A stretch of 64,000 bases of DNA from Isoetes taiwanensis (Eukaryota; Streptophyta; Lycopodiopsida; Isoetales; Isoetaceae). A program made the translations under genes and the position numbers. Below are positions 1-10,287 of the stretch, in pieces; position 1 is the stretch's first letter, and every line of letters begins with the position of its first letter. The stretch covers positions 2,587,957 through 2,651,956 of the forward strand of contig JAJEKV010000014.1 in the NCBI GenBank assembly GCA_021234155.1, given 5' to 3'. The notes under the pieces are model-generated. The model searched no databases and was not told where the DNA came from. It worked only from the letters and a program-made list of their open reading frames with translations.

Positions 1-439
1 CAGCTGAAAGTAGTTATCGTATTGCTTTACTGCCATAATGGGCTTCTTATCAGAGTCATAACCGAGGCAACACTGTCACTGGGCTTCCTCAAGCTCCTCG
101 CAGACTTGTTCTTTTGCTTTTTAAAATCCTCTCCATGCATTTGTTTAAATTCCACGACTACTCCGGTGCATGAAACGGATCTTGTCTATTAAACTCATTT
201 TTAATCTGAAGTCATTGTAGATTATGACTCCACGGCAATGACTTTTGCTTCTTCATCCATTACACCCACGTATATATGCGCTTCCACGCTCTTCCACACT
301 TTCTACTTTCTTCCTTTGCTAGTTCTTTTCCTTGCCTTGTAACTATGTGTGCCTCCAAGAACGTAGTATGTGTAATCTTGAAGTCGGCCTTCTTGTAATC
401 TTTTAGTTGGTTGCCTTGACTCACATCCCACTATAACAA
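1..439. other. no gene recognised
   Basis: I see no supported coding region, RNA gene or long repeat here. The stretch lies downstream of the minus-strand gene remnant at 440-1266 and could hold its 3' end, but no polyadenylation signal or continuing frame could be argued with confidence. Confidence 0.5.
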
Positions 440-1266
440 CTAGTGGCGACACATGGGCCACGAGGATTCCTCCTCATTCTTTGTTTCGGTATAGCCACAT
501 GTGCGCGATACTGACTTCCGGACCTGTAGCACTCTGACCCCATCTTCATTTTTAGGTGGCCTCTTAATAGTGCTCAATGTCAAAGAAATAGTTTGCTTAA
601 GCAGTTTAGTGTCATTCACCCGCTTGAGAATAGCACTTGACTTATCTGCGGGCTTCACAACAATATTTGCTCCAGGAGCCTTCTGAAGAGCTTCTGTTGA
701 CTCCTCTAAAGTCAAGGACTTTGTGGTTCTAGACTTCTTTTTTGTGGGAGCCTGTGTATCTACTACCAGGGAATGCTTCCTACCCTTTCCCTTTGTTACC
801 ACTGGTTCCTCCTCTTCCTCTTCTTCTTCTATTTCCTCGTCCTTCTCTTCCTCTTCGTTTAAGAATTACTTACATAGCCGCTCTTATAATTTTCAGACAT
901 ATAGTCATGCACGTCTTTGGGTTTGCACATGCTTATTCTAAGCATTTTACTATTAAGAACATAGAAGACTTCCCCTTTGTCATGCATGCACTTCATTAAT
1001 ATTTCATCATCGTCCTCTGTAGCAACAAGGTTTTCAATTTCACCGGCAGGGTAATAATCATCAGACTTGTACTTGCCCTTCCCTGATTGATGGCACAAGT
1101 AAAGGCACGATTGGGTTTGCTCTCTCTTGTGCCCCCGTGGACGCATTTCACGCCCCGGTCTTTTCAGCCAGTAATAATACGTGGCTCTCTTGGGTGCAAC
1201 CTTTGATGATTGGCCCTTGTGTACAAACTTGATCTTGGGGCTGGAAAAAGCGTAAAAAAACCCCAT
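440..1266 (-). pseudogene. unrecognised basic/acidic protein gene, frameshifted
   Basis: Two minus-strand open frames lie head to tail and read as one product. The upstream frame begins at an ATG at 1266-1264 (the frame is open further upstream, without an ATG) and contains YYYWLKRPGREMRPRGHKRE and a run around KYKSDDYYPAGEIENLV. It stops at 859-861. The second frame, open from about 870 and ending at 440, starts with a Glu-rich stretch (about twenty acidic residues) and continues into a Lys-rich segment with KGKGRKHS and PTKKKSRTTKS. One frameshift near 860 would join them. A perfect donor-like GTAAGT (complement of 868-873) sits at the junction, so an intron is an alternative, but no acceptor is at a workable distance. 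Acidic and basic low-complexity tracts would suit a nuclear protein; this is inference. I do not recognise the family. Confidence 0.35.
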
Positions 1267-1470
1267 TTTTATGCAAGAAACAGAACCTTTTTCGATTTTT
1301 TGTAACACAAAAACAGTAAAAACAGAGGCTAAAAGGGCATAAAATCCACACTAAATTGACACTTTATTTGTGTCATTTAAGCTTGAAACGCAACAATATT
1401 ACTAAAATATTAAGGTTCGGGACAATTCTTTAAGCACTAGACACCAAAAATTCCGAAATGGTAATGGATC

Positions 1471-2129
1471 GGTATTAATTTATACGCCCCGAGCACGAGC
1501 GGTATAAATTTATACCGTTCCAGAACACAGTCGGTATAAATTTATACGCCCAGTTAACGGCGGTATAAATTTATACCGCTCGAGAACCAATCGGGCGGTA
1601 TAAATTTATACCGCTTCGTGTTTCTGGGCTTATAAATTTATACCGATCCCGAGCCATATCGGTATAAATTTATACCGTGGGCTTTTACACTCTAACAGAT
1701 TAAAACAAAAAAGAGAAACTAGAGAAAGACGGATAGTAGACTTACGTGGCCATGATAAAGTATAGACTGTTATATAGGCGTTAGGAGGAGAGCAAATAAG
1801 GGGGTATATAAGCCGCACCATGGAGCCTTCGACTCGAAGCTGCATTACATAGAAAATAGAATTGGCGGTAGCCCGGGCTTAAGTACCTCGCTAAGTGTCG
1901 ATTTTGTATAGCGCTTCTCCATAAAGTTTTTCAATACAAATTAATGCGTGAGTTTTTAGGTATAAATTTATCACGCTTTTACGTTCTATATTTACCCTCC
2001 CTCGTATAAATTTATACCATCTCGTATAAATTTATCTGGTCTAATTATAGTTTTTTCTTCCACTGTATAAAATTTATACCATCTCGTGTAAATTCACGTC
2101 TGTTTATTACGTAGGTATAAATTTATACG
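1471..2129. repeat. cluster of 16-bp palindromes GGTATAAATTTATACC
   Basis: The perfect palindrome GGTATAAATTTATACC occurs exactly at 1501, 1562, 1597 and 1661. One- to few-base variants start at 1471, 1533, 1629, 1959, 2003, 2023, 2064, 2085 and 2114. The first seven copies start 29-35 bp apart (mean about 32 bp, three turns of the helix); the last six form a looser second group. The 280 bp between the groups contains a TATATAAG at 1805-1812. The DNA between copies is not repeated, so this is a set of sites and not a simple tandem repeat. Each copy could form a cruciform or be a dimeric protein-binding site; neither is shown by the sequence. Confidence 0.8.
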
Positions 2130-2173
2130 GTGTGGCGCTAACTTTCGAAAGGTATGGCTCGAGAAAAAAAGCT

Positions 2174-2662
2174 ATGAGCCTCAACTCTGTTTCGCGGGCT
2201 TCCTCCTGCAATGACTTTCACACCTCCTCAGCGAGACACGAAGTAGCCCGCGAATATTCTACCTCCGGCATTCAAACCCCGACTCACGTTGAGTTTACTC
2301 CAGCACGACCACCTCGGCTTCCACCACCAGTTCAATTTACTCCACCACACCCTGCTCCTGAACGTCGTTTGCCCCCACCAATGCGTTTTACTCCACCACA
2401 GGCTAGAGAGCTCATACTACCTCCTCCAGTTCATTTTAGTACGTCGCCCATAGTCCACCGCAGGCTCCCTCCCCGGAGGCAAATCACGCCAACTCCATCC
2501 ATTTCGCTAAATGGTACTACAACAAGTGGGAGCAGTCACACGCAACTCCTGTGTTCTACGACACTTCAGGAGCTGGTCAACTACGTCACCAACCTCGATT
2601 ACTTTTTCCCAGAGAGAGGGAAAGCACCTCCCCCCAGGACACCAACACATAACTACCATTAA
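2174..2662 (+). CDS. small proline-rich repeat ORF, status uncertain
   Basis: A 162-codon frame opens with the first ATG at 2174; the frame itself extends upstream to 2132 with no earlier ATG. Four imperfect tandem peptide repeats start near residues 49, 66, 82 and 98, each beginning LPPP or LPPR and continuing with a VQFTPP/MRFTPP/VHFSTS/RQITPT-like segment. Preserved peptide period across diverged DNA hints at past coding use. The last residues (TPTHNYH) and the stop codon are encoded inside the inverted repeat of the adjacent MITE, so the original C-terminus was replaced by the insertion. The palindrome cluster lies directly upstream. Proline-rich cell-wall or disordered proteins look like this, but there is no signal peptide and no family match I can name. 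Confidence 0.25.
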   Translation: MSLNSVSRASSCNDFHTSSARHEVAREYSTSGIQTPTHVEFTPARPPRLPPPVQFTPPHPAPERRLPPPMRFTPPQARELILPPPVHFSTSPIVHRRLPPRRQITPTPSISLNGTTTSGSSHTQLLCSTTLQELVNYVTNLDYFFPERGKAPPPRTPTHNYH

Positions 2663-3128
2663 CATTAATTAACACAAACCATTGGGTCCAACACATTTAA
2701 ATTAAAATCCCCCTTAAACCCCCTTTGGTTTGGGTGCATATTCACACGGGGGGTGACTCCGGGCAACGAGCCACGTTGGATAGGCATATTCACCCCTTAT
2801 TCCTTAATCTACATCGCATTACACAAAGTTCCTCGTTTGTGGGGGTATGGATGTACAAAAATTGTTATCTTGTATAACAAGATTTATAAAATACTATAAG
2901 ATTTTAGGCAATATACTATATGATTTTTGATTTTTATGCGTGCAAAACATAATTATAAGGCTCTCACGCCCCACGCCACCCCCGTGTGAATATGCACCCA
3001 AACCAAAGGGGGTTTAAGGGGGATTTTAATTTAAATGTGTTGGACCCAATGGTTTGTGTTAATTAATGTTAATGGTAGTTATGTGTTGGTTGTTATATTA
3101 AAAAAAATTTTGGGCCCTTCGGGCCCTA
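2642..3128 (-). mobile_element. MITE with about 105-bp terminal inverted repeats, copy 1
   Basis: The left arm (2642-2750) and the right arm (about 2985-3091) are near-perfect reverse complements, sharing the words CCATTGGGTCCAACACATTT and GTTTGGGTGCATATTCACAC. The arms enclose about 230 bp of AT-rich DNA without an ORF. Outside the right arm lies an outer end (3092-3128) with a T-rich stretch and the small hairpin GGGCCCTTCGGGCCC at 3112-3126; the left side lacks this part. The second copy at 27,081 carries the same centre in the opposite orientation. Long arms, short length and no coding capacity fit a non-autonomous DNA transposon or foldback element. The superfamily cannot be set because no clean target duplication is visible. 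Confidence 0.85.
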
Positions 3129-3894
3129 ACAAAAGCAAACATAGGTAAATTTTAAGGACCTATATATTAATTACTAAGAAGCTTGGATATTCTAGTTGAA
3201 CACATGTATAAGAGGGCATGGTTCATGCTAGAACATGGATTAGTTCCAAGAGGAACACGCAATTTGTCCAATATAAAGATAGCAAGAATATATTTAACAT
3301 TGACCTATGAGTGTATGACAAAATATTGGTTAACATATCTTTTGAAAAGCCTCCAAATGTTCTCTATAGTCACACCTAGATCTGTTTGAAAACTCCTATG
3401 ATCTTCTTTCTAAAAGCATGAAATAATCTGTCCATGCATATGTGCTCCATGTTGGCTAGTGTTGCTCCTAGCATTGTATACTGTAGAATGTAAAATAGAT
3501 GCTATATTCGATATTTTTGGGGGACCACATACAAATCCTTGTGATATAAAATATCAATTTCATTGTGTTGATCATTTCTTTTTGCTTCCTGAAAATATCC
3601 AAGTTGGAGCGCAAAGCACCAGAATAAAGAATTTATATAATGCATTAACAAAGGTCACATGGAAGGCAATATTCGTATTTCTTTAGATGCTCCCCGGTTA
3701 AGTTGCCTTAAAAGCGACCTGCAAACTCGAGTAAACATCAATACTACATTAATTCACAAAAAAGACATCTTATTTCAAAGAAGACAGTCAGGGACCTTCT
3801 TTGTGTGCACTTAAAGAGCAAAGATTTCACATTTGTAGTGTTCAAGTGAGCCAGTTCTGGAACAATAAACAAACTGTGGTTTAGTCACAATCTC
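3129..3894. other. no gene recognised
   Basis: Two short plus-strand frames (3183-3389 and 3459-3686) have no recognisable motif and no shared direction of composition. I treat them as chance ORFs in AT-rich DNA. Confidence 0.4.
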
Positions 3895-4320
3895 TTACCA
3901 ACAGCAATTGGGTGAATCGAGGCAATTGGGTGAATCAACGCTATACTCAAGAATATCTTCGTGAATAGGAATGTATGGCACCCAATCCATTTTCATCTCT
4001 TTCATTGGAACAATCATCTCTCCTTCCATTTGCACGCGGACTTTATGCCAACCTTATCCGATGGCGGATATGGTGATGTTACCTACATGAACGTAAAGCA
4101 CACGCGTGCTTAAATTATCCAAGTAGCAAACATTGTTAATTGGCATTTTTCCACTTCTGACCACAACAATTTGGAATATATATGAATTGCATTGCATTTT
4201 TGGAAATCCATGAATTGGGCTGCAGATGTCATTTGGAAACAAGCATATGGATGTATCGGACATGCATAATGAAAGAACATTCTTGATCGTAAAGCTTGAC
4301 TTACGCTTGAGTGCAGCCAA
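3895..4320 (-). pseudogene. unrecognised ORF with one in-frame stop
   Basis: The minus-strand frame from the ATG at 4320 runs 88 codons to a TAA at 4054-4056 and then stays open for about 52 more codons to a stop at 3895. The part beyond the stop has protein-like composition (HKVRVQMEGEMIVPM and KMDWVPYIPIHEDILEY). Reading through one TAA would give a product of about 141 residues. The last segment contains a direct repeat, SPNCLDSPNCC, encoded by two copies of GGCAATTGGGTGAATC. No known domain is recognised. It could equally be an exon pair with a retained intron, or a chance open stretch. Confidence 0.25.
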
Positions 4321-5783
4321 ATAAATACGTCTGTTTTTCTATTCAAAACGCCACCTTCTTCAAATGCACTCTGGAAGAAACATGTCCGTAAATAGGCATG
4401 CATACAAATTGGGGGCTAAATTCTAACATATCCAAATGAAATGGATTGTAATGGATAGAGATCAAAAACCTTCATGGCCGAAGATGTGCCCAGAACAGGT
4501 TGAAACCAAATAGTCCATGGCAAAGAATAGATGCACCAACTCAAATGGCCAAAAAAGATAAGACCCAAGGAAGCCTCGATTCATAAGTGAAACCAATCTG
4601 CAGACTATTAGGTCTGCGGTTTTTTTAGCTTTTAAAATGAGAAGCGGCAAAAGAAAGGACCAAAAATACGAAGTTCCCATTGGTTCGCCCTGCTTATTTA
4701 TTAGCACAACTGCATTCTCCTCAGAAAGATGCACAAGAGGATGTTGCCTGCCCACCTCTAATATCCGCAAGGCCGGTTGTTTTGATGGTTCAAGAGAACT
4801 CGCAAAAGATCTCGCTCAAAGTTATGCGTTTTACGGAAAAATCATACTTTCATGTCACTTTGCCCCGACCTTAGAAGCAATTAGTATTTGCGATTGAGAG
4901 AAACATTTCTCCGTGCAAAGCAACTGTACAATCAAAGTATAGATAGCATGGGGAATCCTTAACCCGAATCGGTAATGCCTGTACGCCCGGTCGAGGTGGT
5001 TGATATTTAACTCCCAACTTCAGAACAAAAAGACACGGTTCAACTACATTAAGCTTACCACGTGAATGTATTCAACTATCACAAAGAACAAGAGATTGAG
5101 CATCCACCGCCATTAGCTCCTCAACAACAAGAAATACTTCATTCATTACACTTCCTTAGGTGACACAACAGGACTAGACCCCTAGAAACCCGCAACCTGG
5201 GTTACGGCAATGGTTCGCGTCTTTGTCATTCTTCTCGACGGTGACAAATTAATGCACCAATCCATTTCTCTCTACATCCAAATCGTTGCCCTTACGAAAA
5301 AGACTTAGCCATAGTTCTATCTAACTGGAATTGTCTCTCGAGGTACTCGTCCACTTAATTTGACCGCCATCGCTTCTTTTTGGCAATAAACTCCTTGATC
5401 TTCCTGTCTAGCCCTTGCATCATCGAAAAATTACCTACCATGGATTGTATCCGAGGTTCTAGCTCTTCCAAAGAAAGGAAGCCTACGTATGAGCTTGCAT
5501 GTAAACATTTGCCTAGCGAGAACCAAATGGAAAAAATGATACCCACCAGCTGAAGAATAGTGTAGCTCTTCTTCCCCAAATCATTTCCACATAAACCAGA
5601 AGCAAGCCCTATGTTTGACTTATCTCTGATAATAAAAATGCCCTAATCCACACAACCCTAAAAAAACCCTAAAAATAATGGGAGGATATTACAAAAAAGC
5701 CCCCCACCGAGGATTTGCCCCTTTTCTAAAATCAAGCGGCTAACAAAAGGGTGCACTCTAGAAATACTATTTAGTACACCTGG
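4321..5783. other. no gene recognised; short overlapping ORFs only
   Basis: Overlapping frames on both strands at 4462-4770 (minus), 4637-4897 and 4680-4874 (plus) and 5355-5579 (minus) are each 60-100 codons long. None shows a motif I can place. The minus-strand 74-codon frame at 5355-5579 ends in a Lys-rich tail (KIKEFIAKKKR) and could be an exon remnant, but nothing flanking it supports that. Confidence 0.4.
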
Positions 5784-6556
5784 ATGAATACGGCCACCAA
5801 ATCATATGAAAACCTTAGAGAAAACAGTACAAAAACAGAAAAAAAACCCCCTGTTATAATGCTAGATATTGATCTCTCAGACGAAGAAACACCTCATGTT
5901 GATCTCTCAAACGAGGACCTACCAAAGCCACAAGACTCTATGTTCGAATCCAAAGCTTCTGCAAGTAAGAATCTTGTTTTAAACTTACACAAGAAAGCAT
6001 GTACAACCGTTAGAAGAAAGAAACTCATGGGCCGAGGCTCACTTGAGGGCAACACATACAAAGCAATTGTTGTTCTCAGCGTTGTTTGCTTAAGATTGGA
6101 CTAAAGAAATTGAGGTTGATTCGTGATAGTTCTGATTCAATGACTCGCTAGACCAAAGGGCTACTTAGCCTTCAATATTAGGCGGATTATGGTGAGAAGT
6201 TTACTTTACGGTGGTGGCCATAAACGGCCTTCAAATTGATTCATGCTTTAGGCGTGAGGCGACTTGACCGCCCAAGAAGAAAAGGCTTGACAAGAATCCG
6301 GGCATTAATGACTCACGCCATTGGGAGGTATATCCGTAATTCATGCCCTTCAATGTGTTTCTGGATGGAAGGTTTCTTTAAGGAGTCTTGCGAGAAACTC
6401 CCTAACGGCCCCATGTACCACTTGAGTGACAACTTCACGAAACGTGAAGTCTACGATAATTATAAGGACATGTGTATTGAGGCTGGAGAACGCCATGTCT
6501 GCTACTCTTACTTCACTATGCTCTGGAAAAAAGAGTTTTCTCGCGTGTCCATTCAT
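5784..6556 (+). pseudogene. DUF7869-type transposon gene, 5' part
   Basis: This is the N-terminal portion of a transposon protein whose remainder lies at 10,288-12,170. An opening frame (5784-6104, MNTATKSYENL...) is acidic and low in complexity. After frame changes the segment from about 6224 reads AFKLIHALGVRRLDR, then LPNGPMYHLSDNFTKREVY, then CIEAGERHVCYSYFTMLWKK and EFSRVSI. From memory of the family this is the usual order before the Cys motif: a short AF.LHG..+RR block, a long linker, a K..+Y..Y...C block, then F..+W+.EF..V.I. The frame ends exactly where the inserted element begins, and the stop TAG (6557-6559) belongs to the insert's terminal repeat. There are in-frame stops at 6102-6104 and 6221-6223. 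Family placement is recall, not a search. Confidence 0.6.
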
Positions 6557-7027
6557 TAGAGAAAAAATGGAGTCATCTTGCATCCCATTCCAAAATTCAA
6601 AAATTCCACATCAGCTTTTCCTTTGCTCCAATAAGAAACAAGTTGTGTGTTAGAAAGGCATGTCAACGTGGCACCATATCCACTAAAAAATCTCATATGA
6701 GATACATCTAAAATTCTCTAAAGATACGTAGATTTGGAAATTTCCCTTTTCAAGCCTCCTTCATTCATTATGGTTATTTGGGAAACCTAAAATCTAGGTA
6801 ATCTAATCTCGAAAACCTAAACATGACAATTTTGAAAGGGATTATCGTAGATTATCGTAGTTGCACAGAAAGGATCCGGTTCGTCTCGGCAGCATCGAAA
6901 TTATTCACAGGCCAGCATCGAAATTGTTCAGAAGAGAGCGGCTTGATTTAGAGTTCTTTGCAACAGAGGTGAGCTCGATCAAATGGGTGTCTATTTAATT
7001 TGGAATTGATTTATTTTTGTGTTGAAG

Positions 7028-7243
7028 ATGTCAAGGTCTGGAGCAAAGACAGTTTTTTTGCACAATAAGAAGAATGCTGAAGATGAATGGGAAGAACTTC
7101 ATGTCTCAATTGGATCTTGGGTGACTATGATGCCCAAAACCTCTGGTTATCATGGTGTACCAAAGCATAAAATAAATGATTGTTCAGCTCATTGGAAGGG
7201 GCGTGTGAAAGCATTCATATTTGGTCCTGATGTAAGACGGTAA
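7028..7243 (+). pseudogene. unrecognised exon-like ORF inside the inserted element
   Basis: A 71-codon frame starts at an ATG at 7028 just after an AG (7026-7027) that could be an acceptor; a donor-like GTGAGC is at 6969. The implied intron of 59 bases would be very short for a plant. The product is mixed and soluble-looking, with DEWEELHVSIGSWVTMMPK and CSAHWKGRVKAFIFGPD. I do not recognise it. It may be a second captured gene piece or an upstream exon of the same source gene as the F-box fragment 360 bp downstream. Confidence 0.3.
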
Positions 7244-7600
7244 TGGAAATTCTTGTGGAGCATGCATACTATTCACAAGCTATGGCAAAGGAAGACATTA
7301 CAAAGAAATCCTCTTTTCCTTCACTTGCTTGTAACTGCATTTGCTCTTCAGATTTTACAGAATAGGGAAAAAAACAAAAAGGAGATCTTCTGGTTTGTCA
7401 GGTTCAATTCCTGATGCCTCGCTTAGCTACTCAGGAATGTTCTTTGGATCTATAATTTAACTTTGGACCATCTGCCCTATGTTTGCAAGATGTTTTCCAT
7501 TGCCAAGCCTGGAGTAAATTATAGAAGATCAAAAACAGAATTTTTTATTACTGTTGAATGTTAATCTTATTGTTGCTGTCTAAGATACTTAGTGTTGCAG

Positions 7601-7873
7601 GATTTTCTGTACTGTGTTGAGTGGAAAGACGAGCGCAAGCTTGTGGTATTCAATCAGGCTGATAATGTGTGGAAAAGAATCAGCATGCCCATATTGAGTA
7701 GTGTGAAGCACAATTTCTGCCTGGGAAGCTTAGATGGGAAGTTGTTCTTGTTTCCCACAAAAGACTGTCCAACTCTTGTCTATGATCCTCAAGCCAAGAG
7801 TGGGCAAGAATGACATATTTCTCCTATAAGGCCTGCTGGTCTTTGCATCTGTTGTGCATCAATAGCTGCTTGA
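7601..7873 (+). pseudogene. F-box/kelch protein C-terminal exon (HAWAIIAN SKIRT-like), stop-disrupted
   Basis: In plants this protein family is the substrate-binding subunit of SCF ubiquitin ligases. Only the C-terminal end is present. Motifs in order: FLYCVEWKDERKL, NQADNVWKRI, LGSLDGKLFLF, LVYDPQAKSG, then, beyond an in-frame TGA at 7811-7813, RPAGLCICCASIAA and the terminal TGA at 7871. The family normally has Trp at the position of the internal TGA (a ..GSEW.. motif) and ends in a GLCLCSVTI-like tail, so this is a TGG to TGA change with the frame otherwise intact. A polypyrimidine stretch and TTGCAG at 7595-7600 directly precede the exon, so the copy kept its intron acceptor and came from genomic DNA. 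The F-box and the other kelch repeats are absent. It lies within the TIR element and is probably a captured, dead fragment. Confidence 0.75.
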
Positions 7874-10270
7874 CATGGAGTCCATGAGTTCTGCTTGTCT
7901 TTCCTCTATTGTGTGTCATAGCTACCCAGATTTGTAGCAATTTAGTATCTCTTTTGCTAAGGCATTTTATTCCGATTAAACTATCTTTTTCCTTGAGCAG
8001 ATTCCTAGCAGCTTACTATCTCTTTTTCTAAGGCATCCCAGTTAAATTATTCCTTTTTCTAACCCTGTACCTGGTCAGTGTCCTCATCTAAGGGAAATTA
8101 TCGCTTATCTATTCCACGTATCCACTCATGTTGAGCGTGTTAGCATACTTTTCCATGTTGCCTTTTCCTGCATCAGTTCCACCTATCTATCAAACCAGTT
8201 CCACAGCATTATAAAGCATCAAGGGTCTATTTAGGACATGACAAAAGCAAGATATTCTGGAGAAGCTAGTGGATATGTTGGTAAAAGCCTCTTTCAAGCA
8301 GCTTAAAAAAGTGGTAAAGGTCTGCTTAAAGAAATGATAATGATCTGTGCAGGTTTACTTTGTCTATCGAACTCCTTCCATGTCATAAGAATCAGCACGC
8401 AAGGAAATAAAGTAGTGTGGCATGTTCTACTTTGTCTACCTAACTTTAGAATGCCTTCCATGCCATATGAAAACAATCACAAAAGAAATCTAAAATAACA
8501 ACGGCAGAATCGTACCCATGCAGTTTTCTTTTGTTGCAATCTTAAAGCTAGGTTGCTACAAGTTCAAAATGTTGTTTGAATGCAGTTCCCTCTGTTAGAA
8601 ACAGAATTTAGATTTATTAAGACAAGATAGAGCATAAAACAACACAAGTTTAGAATAAGAGGACAAATTATGCAGTCCATTGCACGTGAAAGCATATAGG
8701 TGGGATGATATTAAAGATACAGAATAGTAATTTGAAAGGAAATCAAATAAGACAGCACCAAGCTTTAAGAAGAATATGGAGACAAAAAAAAAAAGCAAAC
8801 TCTGTGCTATGCACAAGAGAATATCTGTTGAAACAAGGTTCGAGCATGACAAAGCAACACTTAAAACAGAAGGCGTAAGATACTTAGTGTATGTTTCAGC
8901 GATGAATGTTACAATATGCTCAAGATCTTTGCGCCTTAAGATACTCTTTCTTTGAATGTTAATCTTATTCTTCTTTGTCTAAGATACTTATACATTCATC
9001 TTGCATATGTATGGGAGGAATCAATGATCTAATAGCTGCACCATGGCCCTATTGTGAGAAATATAGAACAAGTATAGAACAAGAATGCGCAAATGTAAAG
9101 CTGCTCAACAAAGTTCAACAAGATAGCTTGCATTATCTCCCAAAGTTATTGTAAAATCACGCAAAGCTCTCCAAGTCATTGGTCTATGCAATCTCTTCTT
9201 GCTCGAACCCTTCCCGCTAAAGATACGCTCATGAATGAGGCCTGCTTGATGTTATATCTTGAAAGTTCTGACATATTCAAGATGCATAAGAGTGACCTTG
9301 TCAACCGGACATTTTGCATTACCAAACAATCCGCAGCGCACAGATGAGTGCATTTCTCAACCCACATGTGGCCTCTTTTTCTTTTCAATGAGCAGAACAC
9401 ATTTCCTTCAAAGGTGGATGTTCATCCGGGAAGCTCATACACCGCACATGCTGAAGTGGCTTGTTAGAACAATAAAAAAAGACTTGGTACTTGGGGGTAG
9501 CTAGAAATAGAATGCATGAGAATTTGCTTACATTTGCCAAAAAAAAACTATATGTATAGACATACAGAGTATACGTTTTTGAGTTGCATGGTTTATTGTT
9601 CAAATGTTGGACTGAAGAAATTCACGAAAAAGCACTTAACGATGAAGGCAAACACAAGATACTGTCCATAACCATTCATTCCACAAACAACAGATTAAGA
9701 AAACCAACAAACGCAGTAGCTAAAACCTCACGTATATAAGTACAAAAGGTTACCATTTGACAAGGAGGTGACAATGTACAAATTCTCAGGCAGGACCTCA
9801 CGACTGCCATAGTGTTTTCAAATTCAGGGTTCAAATAGATTCAAATTTCGAACTCTTGTATGTGAGAAATGGAATTTAAATCAGATTACATATAGAACGG
9901 AAAATTAGAACTCTTGTAGGGTAAATCTGACTCACCTGAACAGAGGACCTGGAGAGAAATAATTGCATTCCTTGGATCACAAACCTTGAATCTGGCAGCT
10001 GTAGCAATAGACAGGAAGGCAAAAGGAACTCGAATCTGCCGCACGAAGGCAAAATGAAGGCAAAGTCGGAACACACAAACTCTAAGGATTCTGTTCGTCG
10101 GGGAGGATTTCTGGGAGGATTTTTTTTGCAACGTGGCAACATATCATGGGATATTCATACCACCATAAATTGGATTTATTTTAGGCTACCTCGATAGACT
10201 CCAACTAAAAAAATAAGTAACGTGAGGTAAAATAGAATGGAAAATAGGCTTATGGGGACACCAAAAGACC
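7874..10270. other. non-coding interior of the inserted element
   Basis: There is no supported gene. A 40-bp segment just upstream of the F-box exon (about 7555-7595, containing TGAATGTTAATCTTATT and CTAAGATACTTA) recurs in diverged form at about 8951-8995, so part of that intron is duplicated. At 9876-10,142 the minus strand is leader-like, with pyrimidine-rich DNA and a consensus donor TTCAG/GTGAGT, and may be the 5' end of another captured gene. Confidence 0.4.
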
Positions 10271-10287
10271 CCATTTTTTTTCTAATG

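Larger units (their letters stand above)
6557..10285 (+). mobile_element. 3.7-kb terminal-inverted-repeat element carrying captured gene fragments
   Basis: The left end (6554-6570, CATTAGAGAAAAAATGG) and the right end (complement of 10,271-10,287, CATTAGAAAAAAAATGG) differ at one base in 17. The similarity continues imperfectly for about 15 more bases (GGAGTCATCTTG against GGGGTCTTTTGG). The element splits the DUF7869 gene at one point: the peptide breaks after EFSRVSI and resumes at KHRMSVCATC. TA at 6557-6558 and 10,284-10,285 is compatible with a TA duplication, but the palindromic ends make this uncertain. It encodes no transposase that I can see. Inside are the F-box fragment (7601-7873), an unplaced ORF (7028-7243), and leader-like DNA at both flanks with donor sites (AGAG/GTGAGC at 6969 on plus, CAG/GTGAGT on minus near 9940). 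This is the Pack-type arrangement known from Pack-MULEs and related elements. Confidence 0.65.

Noticed and set aside
1471-1676. CRISPR-like array of regularly spaced repeats
   Set aside because: The repeat is a 16-bp perfect palindrome with spacers of about 16 bp, both too short for CRISPR. The setting is eukaryotic and no cas-like gene is present.
1805-1850. TATATAAG followed by a strong-context ATG (GCCGCACCATGG)
   Set aside because: The ATG lies only 8 bases after the TATA-like site and the frame closes after ten codons, so it is not a usable promoter-start pair.
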